A stretch of DNA of 41,427 bases from Gammaproteobacteria bacterium (lineage in GTDB: Bacteria; Pseudomonadota; Gammaproteobacteria; GRL18). A program made the position numbers and the translations under genes. Where the stretch lies: positions 24,762 to 66,188 of the forward strand of contig JADGEK010000015.1 in the NCBI GenBank assembly GCA_016744395.1. The letters are read 5' to 3'. The notes under the pieces are model-generated. The model saw nothing but the letters and a program-made list of their open reading frames with translations, was not told where the DNA came from and searched no databases. Shown here piece by piece: positions 1 to 8,548 of this stretch (position 1 is its first letter; every line of letters begins with the position of its first letter).

Positions 1-752
1 TTGTTTTTCTTATCACTTTTAGTAGCAATTGTTTTTCAGAAGATGTACTCACTATTACCTACGGCTCTCAATATAAACCTTTTGCCTGGGGTAAAAATAG
101 CGTTGCATATGGAGTACAGAGGGATTTTGTTGAGAAAATTTTGGTAGAAAAAATGGGAATAAAAGTAAATCATGAAGTTTACCCATGGAAACGATGTCAA
201 ATATATGTCAAAGAAGGTATAAAGGATGGATTTTTTACAGTTCCCACCCCAGAAAGGTCAGAATATACAATAAACAGCAGTATTCCGTTTTATGAAACAC
301 ATTTCGTAATGCATACTTCCAGACAAAATCCGAAAATAGAACGATTGAAAACTGTCAAATCATTAATGGATTTAGAGTCGATGCCTGATATTAAGCATGT
401 TCATATGCTTGGATCAGGATGGCATGAAAATGCACTCAAAAAAATGAAAGTTGTATATACATCAGTTGATGCGTCAGCAATTCCTTTAATGCTTAAATTC
501 CAACGAGCTGATGTATACATAGAACAATCTGAAATGTTTAGATATCAAGCTAAAGAAAAAGGTATTTTGAAAGAAATATTAACTATGAAAGAACCTTCAA
601 TTAGAAAATTAGGATGGCATCTATTTATTAGCAAAAAATCAAAAAATATAGCATTGATGCCTAAAATTAATAATATGTTGGAGAAATTAAAAATTAGTGG
701 AGAATTGGAAAAGATAAAGTTGGAAATTTTTAAAAAGAATGGTATCGAATAA
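1..752 (+). CDS. Periplasmic solute-binding protein, SBP_bac_3-like (5' end outside window)
   Basis: The reading frame is open from position 3, so the true start lies before the window; the first ATG inside it, at 141, is not the natural start. The first visible residues are hydrophobic and polar (VFLITFSSNCFSED), like the end of a signal peptide. Next comes a stretch beginning LTITYG and running into the YKPFAW segment, then an ERSEY motif with a following PFYET, as in family 3 amino-acid-type solute-binding proteins. It probably binds a small polar ligand in the periplasm. No permease or ATPase gene lies next to it, so it may be an orphan receptor rather than part of an ABC importer. The fold assignment rests on recognition of the pattern only; the ligand cannot be told. 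Confidence 0.65.
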   Translation, partial: VFLITFSSNCFSEDVLTITYGSQYKPFAWGKNSVAYGVQRDFVEKILVEKMGIKVNHEVYPWKRCQIYVKEGIKDGFFTVPTPERSEYTINSSIPFYETHFVMHTSRQNPKIERLKTVKSLMDLESMPDIKHVHMLGSGWHENALKKMKVVYTSVDASAIPLMLKFQRADVYIEQSEMFRYQAKEKGILKEILTMKEPSIRKLGWHLFISKKSKNIALMPKINNMLEKLKISGELEKIKLEIFKKNGIE

Positions 753-1050
753 ACACCACAGAACATAAATTTCCAGTACAGTCGAACTCCTGACTTTTGA
801 CAAAAAAATTCAATAGATAATTCACATCATGACACTAAATTGTAAGTTTAGTCTTACGTATTCGTGAAAAATCATGATTATGAGTTTTTCATTAAAGACG
901 TCTGTGCTATGCTCAAAGTCCTTTATTTTTAAATAAAGTACGCTCATTGTCTTGTTCTAATTAAATCAACGTACCCCTGTTTTGAATAGCCGTGTGATCA
1001 GTTTTTTATGCACGTTATTAATTCGCAGGTAATGCTACGGAGGTAGACAG
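753..1050. other. Intergenic region, no gene seen
   Basis: About 300 bases without a convincing gene. It holds a perfect AT-rich palindrome, CTTTATTT-TT-AAATAAAG, at 921-938, and a weaker one around 834-852 (ACTAAA / TTTAGT). The Shine-Dalgarno sequence GGAGG of the next gene is at 1039-1043. No terminator with a clear T-run was found. Confidence 0.5.
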
Positions 1051-1566
1051 ATGTTTAAACCGTTGTTGGAATCGATAAGTTTCTTGCGAATGCTTAAAAT
1101 CCTAATAATGATTTTAGCCTTCACTTATGTCACTGCGTGTGCCTCTAAAAGCGGTCATACAGCTAAGCAAATTGACGATCCAGCGCTTGAAGTTGCAATG
1201 CAAAAATTTGTCAAAGCGCTGCATAACAAGGATATAAATGCGTTTGCGGCGTTGTTTTCGAAAAATAATAATTGGAATTATGTAGGCACAATCATCACCC
1301 CTGTTTTAACGAGCGAGCATACATATGCAGCTCTCATAGTCGATCTTCGCCAAAAAACAGGTTTATATGAAAGCCTATTTGATTCAGGTGGAGATGATAC
1401 GTTCAGGGATTACATTAGCATGACGGATGGCAAACCTTGGATTCGTACAGGTGATCATCAGTTTTCGCCTCCAGATTTGCCAGATATACATGAGAGCGTT
1501 TATGTTAAGTGGCGATATGAAGGGCAGCGCTGGGTGGTTGATGTGATAGCAGAGCCTGCATCGTAA
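1051..1566 (+). CDS. Small predicted lipoprotein, function unknown
   Basis: 171 residues. The N-terminus has a hydrophobic segment (roughly residues 15-29) ending in a lipobox, VTAC, so the mature protein probably begins at the Cys and is lipid-anchored in the envelope. The rest (DPALEVAMQKFVKALHNKDINAFAALFS and onward, ending in a strand-rich VKWRYEGQRWVVDVIAEP) resembles NTF2/SnoaL-type small alpha-beta domains in pattern, but I do not recognise a specific family. A good Shine-Dalgarno (GGAGG, 1039-1043) supports the ATG at 1051. It lies 45 bases before a peptidoglycan-binding hydrolase on the same strand and is likely co-transcribed with it. That arrangement is compatible with a protective or partner role toward the hydrolase, which is an inference. 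Confidence 0.7.
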   Translation: MFKPLLESISFLRMLKILIMILAFTYVTACASKSGHTAKQIDDPALEVAMQKFVKALHNKDINAFAALFSKNNNWNYVGTIITPVLTSEHTYAALIVDLRQKTGLYESLFDSGGDDTFRDYISMTDGKPWIRTGDHQFSPPDLPDIHESVYVKWRYEGQRWVVDVIAEPAS

Positions 1567-1611
1567 TTTGTGGCCAATTAAAAACTTTTATTCTAAAGAG
1601 GGAAAGGACTA

Positions 1612-2289
1612 ATGTCTACACTGAGAAAAGGGAGCCGCGGCAGTAGTGTACGTGACCTGCAATATCTGCTCAATATGAATTTAAATCCAGATCCAAATCT
1701 TATTGTAGATGGCAAATTTGGTAATGGTACTTACGAGGCACTAAAGCGGTTTCAGGCTCAGGAGGGGCTGGAAAATGATGGTGTTGCAGGTGACAAAACC
1801 TGGGCAGAACTTGGTGATCTTGGAGTTGAAGAAGCACCCCAATGCGGCGGTATCATACCTGTTTGGATGCATATGGCGATTAGTGAGTTAAATTTGGGAG
1901 TAAGAGAGAAAGCTGGTGCTGCGCATAATTCTCGTATCCTTGAATATCATCAGGCCACTAATCATGGTGCGACAAGAGACGAAAATGCCTGGTGCTCCTC
2001 ATTTGCTAACTGGTGCATTCAGCGCAGTGGTCTTTCGGGAACGAGAAAGGCAAATGCTCGATCCTGGCTCGGCTGGGGTACTGAGCTAAACAAGCCTCGA
2101 TACGGTTGTGTGACCGTGCTATGGCGTGAATCAAAAAACAGTTGGAAGGGACATGTTGGATTCTATATTGGGCATCGTGATACCAACAATATATTGCTTC
2201 TTGGAGGGAATCAGGGAAATGCGGTCAAGATTGCCTCGTATAAAGCATCACGACTGCTCAGTTATCGCTGGCCTGCAGACCGTGCATAG
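1612..2289 (+). CDS. Peptidoglycan-binding protein with C-terminal CHAP/NlpC-like cysteine hydrolase domain (TIGR02594-like)
   Basis: 225 residues, no signal peptide seen. Residues about 4-70 form a PG_binding_1 domain (RKGSRGSSVRDLQYLL, then DGKFGNGTYEALKRFQ and a second DGVAGDKTW unit). After a short linker, residues about 80-225 match the TIGR02594-type cysteine peptidase/amidase pattern. The candidate nucleophile Cys sits in AWCSSFANWC and the candidate His in GHVGFYIG. The predicted activity is cleavage of peptidoglycan stem peptides. A Shine-Dalgarno (GGGAAAGGA) lies just before the ATG. Lack of a signal peptide together with a preceding lipoprotein gene is seen in phage endolysins and in some type VI-secreted effectors, but no phage or secretion genes are in the window. 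The substrate bond is not determined. Confidence 0.75.
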   Translation: MSTLRKGSRGSSVRDLQYLLNMNLNPDPNLIVDGKFGNGTYEALKRFQAQEGLENDGVAGDKTWAELGDLGVEEAPQCGGIIPVWMHMAISELNLGVREKAGAAHNSRILEYHQATNHGATRDENAWCSSFANWCIQRSGLSGTRKANARSWLGWGTELNKPRYGCVTVLWRESKNSWKGHVGFYIGHRDTNNILLLGGNQGNAVKIASYKASRLLSYRWPADRA

Positions 2290-2562
2290 TCAGAAGTGTC
2301 CCACAGTGGTAGGTTAAAACAGATGGCTAAATAATCGAATGTCAGCTTTTTTTAAATAATTTCTAATTTTTAAAATCACTTTAAAATGATCAATGTAAAA
2401 TGCTTTATTTGCAATAAGCTTAGTCTGGCGAAGGACATTTTATACTGCTTGTGTCGTTAGACATAAAAGTCAGCGTTTTGCCCGCTGAAATGATTGGGCA
2501 AAACTCGTCCATAGACTATCTATAATTTCTTATACGAGCGAACCATCTTAAAGGCTTTCAGT

Positions 2563-3513
2563 CTACGCTTTTTCTTGTTTGTGTAACCAAACCTCCAGAC
2601 CTTGTGCGCAGAGTACCAGATCAGGTGCAATTAATCGATCTAGGTCTTGTTTGGATATATCGCAGCCATGTTTCTGAATATTTTTCAGATGGTAGTTTGT
2701 TATTTGCTCAAGCAAGTTTTCATAACGATTTTCAGAATTAAGACTGAGTGCAATATCAACATAGGCATCGAGATCTCGATGTAACTGTTCTGCATGCTCT
2801 TTAGGATTTTCCAACATGCCATAATGAGTCAAAAACACTCGTTCGGGATGAAACGACAATAGTTTATCAATACTTTGGTGCCACACAGGTGGATCCAGCT
2901 GTACTGGACTGGTGACAGGCATAAGATAGCGACCATTACTGGAGTGTAATTCTGGATAGCCATTACCAAAAACATCTCCGGTAAATAAACCTTTGGATTG
3001 TTCATCCCAGACCGTTAAATGATGGCGAGCATGTCCTGGGGTATCAATCAGGTATAGAGTACGGCCATTTAAATTCAGCAGCATACCATCTTCCATTTCA
3101 ATTACCCGTTCTTCAGGTATTGGTAATAATTCATCAAATTGTTGATTAAAGGCTTCTTCACCATAAACAGTTATCACCCCCGCTTGCAGTTTACTGGGAT
3201 CAATCATATGGCGTGCACCAAAAGGGTGAATCACAAGTTGTGCTTGTGGTAATTCTGCCATTAACTGCCCGGCACCTCCCGCATGATCAAGATGAACATG
3301 AGTGGGGATGATGTATTGTACTTGTTCTTTAGAGATAGAATGCTCTTCTAACAGAGCCATAATTAAGGGTGTTGTACGAGCAGTCCCTGTATCAATTAAG
3401 GCGAATTGACCATTAGATTCCAGCAAGTAACAGCAGGCAATACCTTCACTTTGATACCAGCTTTCAATACAGGTAATTCCATACGGTAGTTCTTTATATT
3501 TAAGTTGAAACAT
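2563..3513 (-). CDS. Metallo-beta-lactamase-fold hydrolase
   Basis: 316 residues. The metal-binding signature THVHLDHAGG (His72, His74, Asp76, His77) is intact. Further ligands are likely the His in DTPGHARHH and the Asp in FTGDVFG, with a final His in FLTHYGML. The protein is a soluble dinuclear-metal hydrolase of the broad glyoxalase II-like superfamily. Length and the long C-terminal helical extension fit the stand-alone MBL hydrolases often found in proteobacteria; the substrate is unknown. It is a single gene on the minus strand with no obvious operon partner. A GGAA element lies just upstream of the ATG. Confidence 0.85.
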   Translation of the reverse strand: MFQLKYKELPYGITCIESWYQSEGIACCYLLESNGQFALIDTGTARTTPLIMALLEEHSISKEQVQYIIPTHVHLDHAGGAGQLMAELPQAQLVIHPFGARHMIDPSKLQAGVITVYGEEAFNQQFDELLPIPEERVIEMEDGMLLNLNGRTLYLIDTPGHARHHLTVWDEQSKGLFTGDVFGNGYPELHSSNGRYLMPVTSPVQLDPPVWHQSIDKLLSFHPERVFLTHYGMLENPKEHAEQLHRDLDAYVDIALSLNSENRYENLLEQITNYHLKNIQKHGCDISKQDLDRLIAPDLVLCAQGLEVWLHKQEKA

Positions 3514-3750
3514 ATTTTTCCAGTTCAGGCTAATTGTTGTGAGATTATAGTTTGACCAAAATGGCGAATTTAGGATTATAGGATATCATAATGTGTTCAT
3601 ATTTATGGAGAAGGGAGCGTATTTAGAAAATAATCTGCCTAAAGAACTTATTTAAGAGTTAGCTTTTCCTTATTTAATTTAGTATTTGCGAAAAATAAAA
3701 ATATGATGAATCAAACAAAAGTGTATTACAACCTATGAGACCAATTTTAA

Positions 3751-3969
3751 TCAGTCACTAAGCTGATCATTGCAAGAACGTTTAAGAGTCTCTGAAGGTG
3801 ATTCATTAAATACCTTGTAGTAGTCTATTGCGAATTGCCCCATGTGCAAAAAGCCAATATTAAACGCAATGTCACCACCAAAAGTATCTAAGTTGCTTGA
3901 TGCGCCTAATGGATCGTATTGTTGGCTTGGAAAAGGCAGTACAAGAACAATATAAAAATTGAACCTCAA
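3751..3969 (-). pseudogene. Remnant of an AraC-family transcriptional regulator (C-terminal end only)
   Basis: A 72-codon minus-strand frame whose last 40 or so residues match the end of the AraC/XylS DNA-binding domain: GDIAFNIGFLHMGQFAIDYY followed by a KVFNESPSETLKRS-type ending. In intact family members this is the second helix-turn-helix at the end of a protein of roughly 250-330 residues. Here the upstream part (first helix-turn-helix and sensor domain) is absent, and the preceding codons (MRFNFYIVLVLPFPSQQYDPL) do not resemble the family. I read it as a decayed gene, not a functional regulator. Confidence 0.7.
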
Positions 3970-4336
3970 ACATATAAATAAAAATATCGGTATTATTAAA
4001 AGTTCTAACTTTTAATGTTCTTCTATAAATATTAACAAACAAATTGTCTCAGAGAGCCTCTTGTTAACGCTTGTTTTTTTTCAGTCTTTCTGCTTCATCA
4101 GAAGGACTATGGTTTTATTAAACTGGTACTCTAGAAATGGATACGGTCACCGCTGGATGTGATGCTTTAATAGTTCGGTTAACAGTCATTATGTAAAAAA
4201 GTGTTGATTGAAGGCAGTATGCTGAAGGGCCATCCCGCTTATGGTCTGAATGGTGGTTTATCCAGACACGGGGTGTTGAACAACTGATTTAATAACAGCT
4301 CATGTAGTGTTATGGACTGTTTATTGATTAAAGTGG
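3970..4336. other. Intergenic region with no intact gene
   Basis: About 370 bases between the AraC remnant and the end of ppa. Short frames are broken by stops and none shows a recognisable domain. The region has patches of higher GC content around 4140-4285 that read like decayed coding sequence, but I could not assign a family. Confidence 0.45.
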
Positions 4337-4885
4337 TTAAAAACAGGGTTTTTCTGGTGCTTTCTTAAAACGATCGATACTCTCAATGATTTCACTTTTA
4401 GCCTCTTCCACACCGACCCAGCCCACTATTTTTACCCATTTACCTGGTTCTAAATCTTTGTAATGTTGAAAGAAGTGAGCCATTGTATCTAATAATGTTG
4501 ATGGCATTTCACGAAAAGAACTGACATTTGTGTACATACCAGTGAGTTTGTCAATGGGAACGGCAAGAACTTTAGCATCCAGTCCTGCTTCATCCTCCAT
4601 CTGCAACATCCCAATAGGACGACATTGAATAACAGAACCAAACTTCAATGGCATGGGAGTAACCACCAAAACATCAACGGCATCGCCATCATCTGAAAGT
4701 GTGTGAGGAATATAACCATAGTTACATGGGTAGACCATTGCGGTGCCGATAAAACGATCAACAAACATGGCGCCTGTTTCCTTATCGACTTCATATTTAA
4801 CGGGATCACTATGAGATGGGATCTCAATAATTACATTAAATTCATTGGGTATATTTTTACCTGTTGTTACTCTATCAAGGTTCAT
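4337..4885 (-). CDS. ppa: Inorganic pyrophosphatase, family I
   Basis: 182 residues, close to the usual size of bacterial family I soluble pyrophosphatases. It hydrolyses pyrophosphate to phosphate in the cytoplasm with Mg2+, pulling biosynthetic reactions forward. The hallmark active-site segment is present as [10 protein letters not shown] (residues 66-75), with Ala where many homologues have Pro. Other family marks are KYEVDKETG near the N-terminus, the FVDRF and YPCNYGYIP segments, and [10 protein letters not shown] near the end. It is monocistronic and divergent from the hydrogenase operon. A sigma-54-like promoter (4924-4939, minus strand) lies just upstream, which is unexpected for a housekeeping enzyme. 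Confidence 0.95.
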   Translation of the reverse strand: MNLDRVTTGKNIPNEFNVIIEIPSHSDPVKYEVDKETGAMFVDRFIGTAMVYPCNYGYIPHTLSDDGDAVDVLVVTPMPLKFGSVIQCRPIGMLQMEDEAGLDAKVLAVPIDKLTGMYTNVSSFREMPSTLLDTMAHFFQHYKDLEPGKWVKIVGWVGVEEAKSEIIESIDRFKKAPEKPCF

Positions 4886-4923
4886 TAAAACAGCCTGTAT
4901 TCTAATTTTAAAACATGATTGGA

Positions 4924-4939
4924 AGCAACAAGTATACCA
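4924..4939 (-). promoter_or_regulatory. Candidate sigma-54 promoter upstream of ppa
   Basis: On the minus strand the sequence reads TGGTATACTTGTTGCT, giving GG-N10-GC with a TTGCT -12 element. The -24 element (TGGTAT) departs from the TGGCAC consensus. Transcription would begin about 12 bases downstream, near 4913, leaving a leader of about 28 bases before ppa. Weaker than the plus-strand sites in this window. Confidence 0.45.
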
Positions 4940-5103
4940 GATTTATTTTCATTTCAAAGTCATATAATTATCTTTATCTGATGTTTTTTTATCTCGAATT
5001 TAAAAAATGTTTAATACAAATTGATTATAAAATGGAAGATATCTTTCCACTTTTGTTTTTTCTATACCACTGTTTGTCACGTCCAGTATCAGTTATTCGC
5101 TAT

Positions 5104-5119
5104 TGGCATTTATCTTGCT
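5104..5119 (+). promoter_or_regulatory. Sigma-54 (-24/-12) promoter of the hyb operon
   Basis: TGGCATTTATCTTGCT gives GG-N10-GC spacing with strong -24 (TGGCAT) and -12 (TTGCT) elements. The predicted start of transcription is near 5130, about 110 bases before the hybO start codon. Sigma-54 promoters of hydrogenase operons are known to be driven by HoxA/HupR-type activators, and such an activator is encoded at 26348-27877. A TAATACAAAT sequence at 5012-5021, some 90 bases upstream, is repeated in the large inverted repeat before hoxV. Confidence 0.8.
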
Positions 5120-5238
5120 CTTATCCTGTTATTGGTACTAAAAAGACATTTTGTAATAGGGTTATGGACTCCTTTAAGGAGACATAACATCAGCATACAT
5201 TAGGTGTGCTCTATAGAATTAAGACCTGGAGGATGGAG

Positions 5239-6372
5239 ATGGCAGAAAACGAATTTAACTTTTCTGAGTTGGAAAAACGATTGGGAGTGAATCGCAGAAC
5301 CTTTTTGAAATTTTGTACGGGTGTTGCAGCTTCATTAGGTTTACCCACAAGTGCTGCTGTGGCGATGGCAGAGGCGGTCGCCGATATCAAAAAACGTCCT
5401 CCAGTTATCTGGCTGCATGGGCAGGAATGTACAGGTCCAACGGAAGCATTGTTGCGTTCGGAACAACCTTCAATGGAACATCTTATTCTCGATCTCATTT
5501 CTTTAGATTATCATCAGACTCTCGATTCCGGTGCAGGTCATCAGGTTGAGGACATGAAGAAGAAATCCATGCATGATAATAAAGGTAAATACCTTCTGGT
5601 TATTGAAGGTGCCATTCCTGAAAAAGACAATGGCATCTATTGTAAAATTGCTGGTGAGACGATGACTGATTTAACCCGTGAGGCAGCTGAACATGCGGCC
5701 GCGATTGTTGCTTACGGATCCTGTGCGAGTTGGGGAGGAGTTCAGTCTGCTTCGCCTAATCCGACTGGTGCGACGGGTGCACCTCAGTTTTTGAAAGATA
5801 AGACCGTATTGACCATTCCAGGTTGTCCTCCTAATCCTGCCAATTTCATTGGCTCTGTGCTTTATTTTGTTACCTTTGGAAAGTTACCTCCCATTGATGA
5901 CAAAGGCCGTCCCAAGTGGGCCTATGGTCGTCTGGTTCATGAGAACTGTTATCGTCGTCCACATTTTGATGCGGGTCGTTTTGCCACTGAATTTGGTGAT
6001 GAAGGCCATAAGAAAGGCTGGTGTCTTTATAAAATGGGTTGTAAAGGGCCAGAAACATACAACAACTGTTCCAGCCTGGAATACAACAATATCGGAGGTC
6101 AGGTTTGGCCTGTCGGTGTGGGCCATCCATGTTTTGGTTGTTCAGAAAAAGGGGTTGGCTTTAATAAACCTCTGTTCAGTCTGGCTGAAGTCATAACTCA
6201 TACACCGCCCAATATGTTCCCTACTATTGAAGATAGAGAAGATGCCAGTGGCATAACGGCAGGTGCAGCGGCTCTAGCGGGTGCTGCGGTTGGAGCGGCG
6301 ATTGGTGCAACAGCCATGTCAGCTAAAAAGCTGGATGAAACACAAAGTAACAGCAATACAGATAAAAGCTGA
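5239..6372 (+). CDS. hybO: [NiFe] hydrogenase small subunit, Hyb-type (group 1c-like)
   Basis: I chose ATG 5239 because GGAGG (5228-5232) sits six bases upstream; longer starts at 5206 or 5233 fit less well. 377 residues. A twin-arginine signal, NRRTFLKF (Arg19, Arg20), sends the folded heterodimer across the inner membrane. A C-terminal Ala/Gly-rich hydrophobic helix (about 338-362) anchors it. The subunit carries the Fe-S relay from the active site. Distal and medial cluster ligands are present: LVHENC, GWCLYKMGC, YNNCSS, HPCFGC. Two proximal ligands are in GSCASWGG and PGCPPNP. The first proximal motif reads QECTGPTEALL: Cys64 is there, but position 67, normally Cys (CTGC in E. coli HybO), is Pro. 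First gene of an operon with hybABC and maturation genes, behind a sigma-54 promoter. Confidence 0.95.
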   Translation: MAENEFNFSELEKRLGVNRRTFLKFCTGVAASLGLPTSAAVAMAEAVADIKKRPPVIWLHGQECTGPTEALLRSEQPSMEHLILDLISLDYHQTLDSGAGHQVEDMKKKSMHDNKGKYLLVIEGAIPEKDNGIYCKIAGETMTDLTREAAEHAAAIVAYGSCASWGGVQSASPNPTGATGAPQFLKDKTVLTIPGCPPNPANFIGSVLYFVTFGKLPPIDDKGRPKWAYGRLVHENCYRRPHFDAGRFATEFGDEGHKKGWCLYKMGCKGPETYNNCSSLEYNNIGGQVWPVGVGHPCFGCSEKGVGFNKPLFSLAEVITHTPPNMFPTIEDREDASGITAGAAALAGAAVGAAIGATAMSAKKLDETQSNSNTDKS

Positions 6373-6383
6373 GGAGGTGTGAA

Positions 6384-7385
6384 ATGAAGCGTAGAAATTT
6401 TCTAAAAACCTCACTGGGTGGGACTGTAAGTGCTGCAGCGGCTTTAGGAGGCACTGTATTTAGTGGTACCGCTCAGGCAAGAGCGAATCTTGAACCAGCA
6501 CCAGAAGCAGTGGGCATGTTATTTGATTCGACTTTGTGTGTTGGCTGTAAAGCCTGTGTCACCAAGTGTAAACAGGTCAATGATATGCCACCAATTATTG
6601 AGGGTGATCATACCGCATGGGATTCCGCTCGAGATTTATCAGGTGATACTCTGAATGTGATCAAAGTTTATCAAAATGGTAATCGTGCGACCAAAGATGC
6701 AGAAATTGATGGTTTTTGTTTTGAGAAACGCAGCTGTATGCATTGTGTTGACCCTGGCTGTGTCTCTGTTTGCCCAACGACATCTATGCAACGCAATCCA
6801 ATAACTGGAATTGTCACACATCATCCTGAAACATGTATCGGCTGTCGTAACTGTATGGTGGGCTGTCCATATAATGTCCCTCAATTTCAATATAACGAAG
6901 TCTTCGGTCAGATTAATAAATGCCAAATGTGTAACCAAAAAGGGGTTGAACGAATTGATAATGGTCAAATGACAGGCTGTGCAGAAGTGTGCCCCACAGG
7001 TGCAACTCTTTTTGGACCTCGTAAATTGCTCTTGAAAGAAGCCAAACAGCGTATGGCAGTGAAAAAAGGTGATATCTATCAGTATCCACGAGGAGATATT
7101 AGCAAACCTGATAACTATTATGAAAAAGAAGTCCCTGACTATAAACAACATATCTGGGGTGAAAAAGAAGCAGGCGGCACTAATGTCATGCATATTTCAT
7201 CCGTTTCTTTTGACAAACTGGGCATGCCGCCTTTAAGTGAACGATCGGCCCCCTCAGTGGTAGAAGGTGTACAGCATACCCTATACAGTTATCTTGCCTT
7301 ACCCGCACTTGCACTGGCTGGACTGACTTATACGGTAAAACAAAATACGTCTGATCACGATGATGACGATGGGGGTGAATCATGA
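6384..7385 (+). CDS. hybA: Hydrogenase ferredoxin subunit HybA (four [4Fe-4S] clusters)
   Basis: 333 residues, starting 11 bases after hybO behind GAGGAGGTG. A twin-arginine signal MKRRNFLKT opens the protein. Cys motifs follow in order: CVGCKACVTKC, CMHCVDPGCVSVC, CIGCRNCMVGC and CQMC...CAEVC, the four-cluster pattern of DMSO reductase/HybA-type electron-transfer subunits. A C-terminal hydrophobic helix (about 297-317) anchors it on the periplasmic face of the membrane. It passes electrons from the small subunit to HybB and the quinone pool. The C-terminus is acidic (DHDDDDGGES). The stop overlaps the hybB start by four bases (ATGA), indicating translational coupling. Confidence 0.95.
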   Translation: MKRRNFLKTSLGGTVSAAAALGGTVFSGTAQARANLEPAPEAVGMLFDSTLCVGCKACVTKCKQVNDMPPIIEGDHTAWDSARDLSGDTLNVIKVYQNGNRATKDAEIDGFCFEKRSCMHCVDPGCVSVCPTTSMQRNPITGIVTHHPETCIGCRNCMVGCPYNVPQFQYNEVFGQINKCQMCNQKGVERIDNGQMTGCAEVCPTGATLFGPRKLLLKEAKQRMAVKKGDIYQYPRGDISKPDNYYEKEVPDYKQHIWGEKEAGGTNVMHISSVSFDKLGMPPLSERSAPSVVEGVQHTLYSYLALPALALAGLTYTVKQNTSDHDDDDGGES

Positions 7386-8524
7386 GTCAATATCAAGCTC
7401 TGGGAGGGCGTATCCTCACGAAGCCTTTTATGGTATTAGGGTTGATTTTTGCGATTAGCCTTTATTTTATGTTTGAGCGCTTTGTCACTGGTGGCATGGG
7501 TGCAGTCAGTAACCTTAATGGTGGCTTTGCCTGGGGGATCTGGGTTGTCTATGATGTGGTTATTGGTACCGCATTTGCCTGTGGTGGTTACGCTTTGGCA
7601 ATTGCTGTGTATGTGTTTAATAAAGGCCAATATCATCCCTTGGTTCGACCTGCAGTACTGGCCAGTTTGTTAGGTTATGCGCTGGGTGGTTTTGGTGCTT
7701 TTTTTGATATGGGTCGCTTCTGGCAATTTTATGAAATCTTCCTTCCCTGGAACTGGAACTTTAATTCCGTCATGCTGGAAGTGGGTCTATGTGTCGCAAC
7801 TTATATTCTGGTTCTGGCTCTGGAATTTTCTCCCGCACTCTTAGAAAAGCTGGGCCATAAAAAGCTTTTAAAGTTGCTTAATAAAGTATTGTTCTTGTTC
7901 ATTGCTCTGGGAATATTACTCCCCACCATGCACCAGTCTTCGCTGGGTTCTCTGCTCATTGCTATGGGACATAAGGTGAATCCTTTGTGGCAGGTTATGC
8001 ACATGCAACCATTATTAGCACTGATGACAGCGATACTAATGGGCTTTTCTATTGTTTTGTTTGAAGCATCTACCGTCACAGTGGGTTTTAAGCGTAACTC
8101 AGAAACTCATATGTTATCAGGACTGGGCAAAATTATTGTAGGTCTGTTGATTGCTTTCTTAGTGGTGCGTTTTGGTGTGCTGACATTTCAGGGCAAACTG
8201 GGACTGATTTTTGCTGGAGACTTTGCTTCCTTTATGTTCATACTGGAAAATATTCTGTTTGTTATCCCTCTGATTATTCTGCTTTCACCTCAAAGAAGAG
8301 CGCAGGGCAGTAAGCTGCTCATTGCAGGAGTTTGTTTATTACTAGCGGGTAGCTTATACCGTTTTGATGCCTTCCTGCTAACGTTTAATCCAGGCCTTGG
8401 TTACAACTATTTTCCTTCGGCACCAGAAATCATGATCACCTTGGGTGTGATTGCTTTTGAACTGATGGCTTACATTCTTATTGTTAAATTATTACCCGTC
8501 ATGCATCGCGAAGAGCATGCTTAA
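7382..8524 (+). CDS. hybB: Hydrogenase membrane subunit HybB (NrfD/PsrC family)
   Basis: 380 residues, almost all in hydrophobic segments; by eye about nine or ten transmembrane helices. It matches HybB, the integral membrane subunit that exchanges electrons and protons between the HybA clusters and the quinone pool. Typical features are the N-terminal FERFVTGGMGAVSNLNGGFAWGIW segment and the conserved MHQSSLGSL loop near residue 180. It overlaps hybA by four bases and is followed 24 bases later by hybC, so the electron path hybO-hybA-hybB is encoded in order. No haem-binding pattern like that of a HyaC/HupC cytochrome b was noticed, which separates this enzyme from cytochrome b-linked group 1d hydrogenases. 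Confidence 0.93.
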   Translation: MSQYQALGGRILTKPFMVLGLIFAISLYFMFERFVTGGMGAVSNLNGGFAWGIWVVYDVVIGTAFACGGYALAIAVYVFNKGQYHPLVRPAVLASLLGYALGGFGAFFDMGRFWQFYEIFLPWNWNFNSVMLEVGLCVATYILVLALEFSPALLEKLGHKKLLKLLNKVLFLFIALGILLPTMHQSSLGSLLIAMGHKVNPLWQVMHMQPLLALMTAILMGFSIVLFEASTVTVGFKRNSETHMLSGLGKIIVGLLIAFLVVRFGVLTFQGKLGLIFAGDFASFMFILENILFVIPLIILLSPQRRAQGSKLLIAGVCLLLAGSLYRFDAFLLTFNPGLGYNYFPSAPEIMITLGVIAFELMAYILIVKLLPVMHREEHA

Positions 8525-8548
8525 TATCGATTATTAAGGAGAGTTACC

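Noticed and set aside
4100..4300. Possible insertion-sequence remnant near GTLEMDTVTAG-like codons.
   Set aside because: Too short and interrupted by stops; no terminal repeats or clear transposase motif.
4915..5187. Plus-strand frames of 60-90 codons in front of hybO.
   Set aside because: They span the sigma-54 promoter, have low-complexity composition (Phe/Leu/Tyr rich) and no family resemblance.
5206..5238. Longer N-terminus of HybO from a GTG at 5206.
   Set aside because: The GGAGG at 5228-5232 fits ATG 5239, and the added residues are not part of the family.
6639..7193. A 184-codon minus-strand frame opposite hybA.
   Set aside because: Shadow of the strongly supported hybA gene; composition is typical of antisense frames (Phe/Ile/Thr/His rich).
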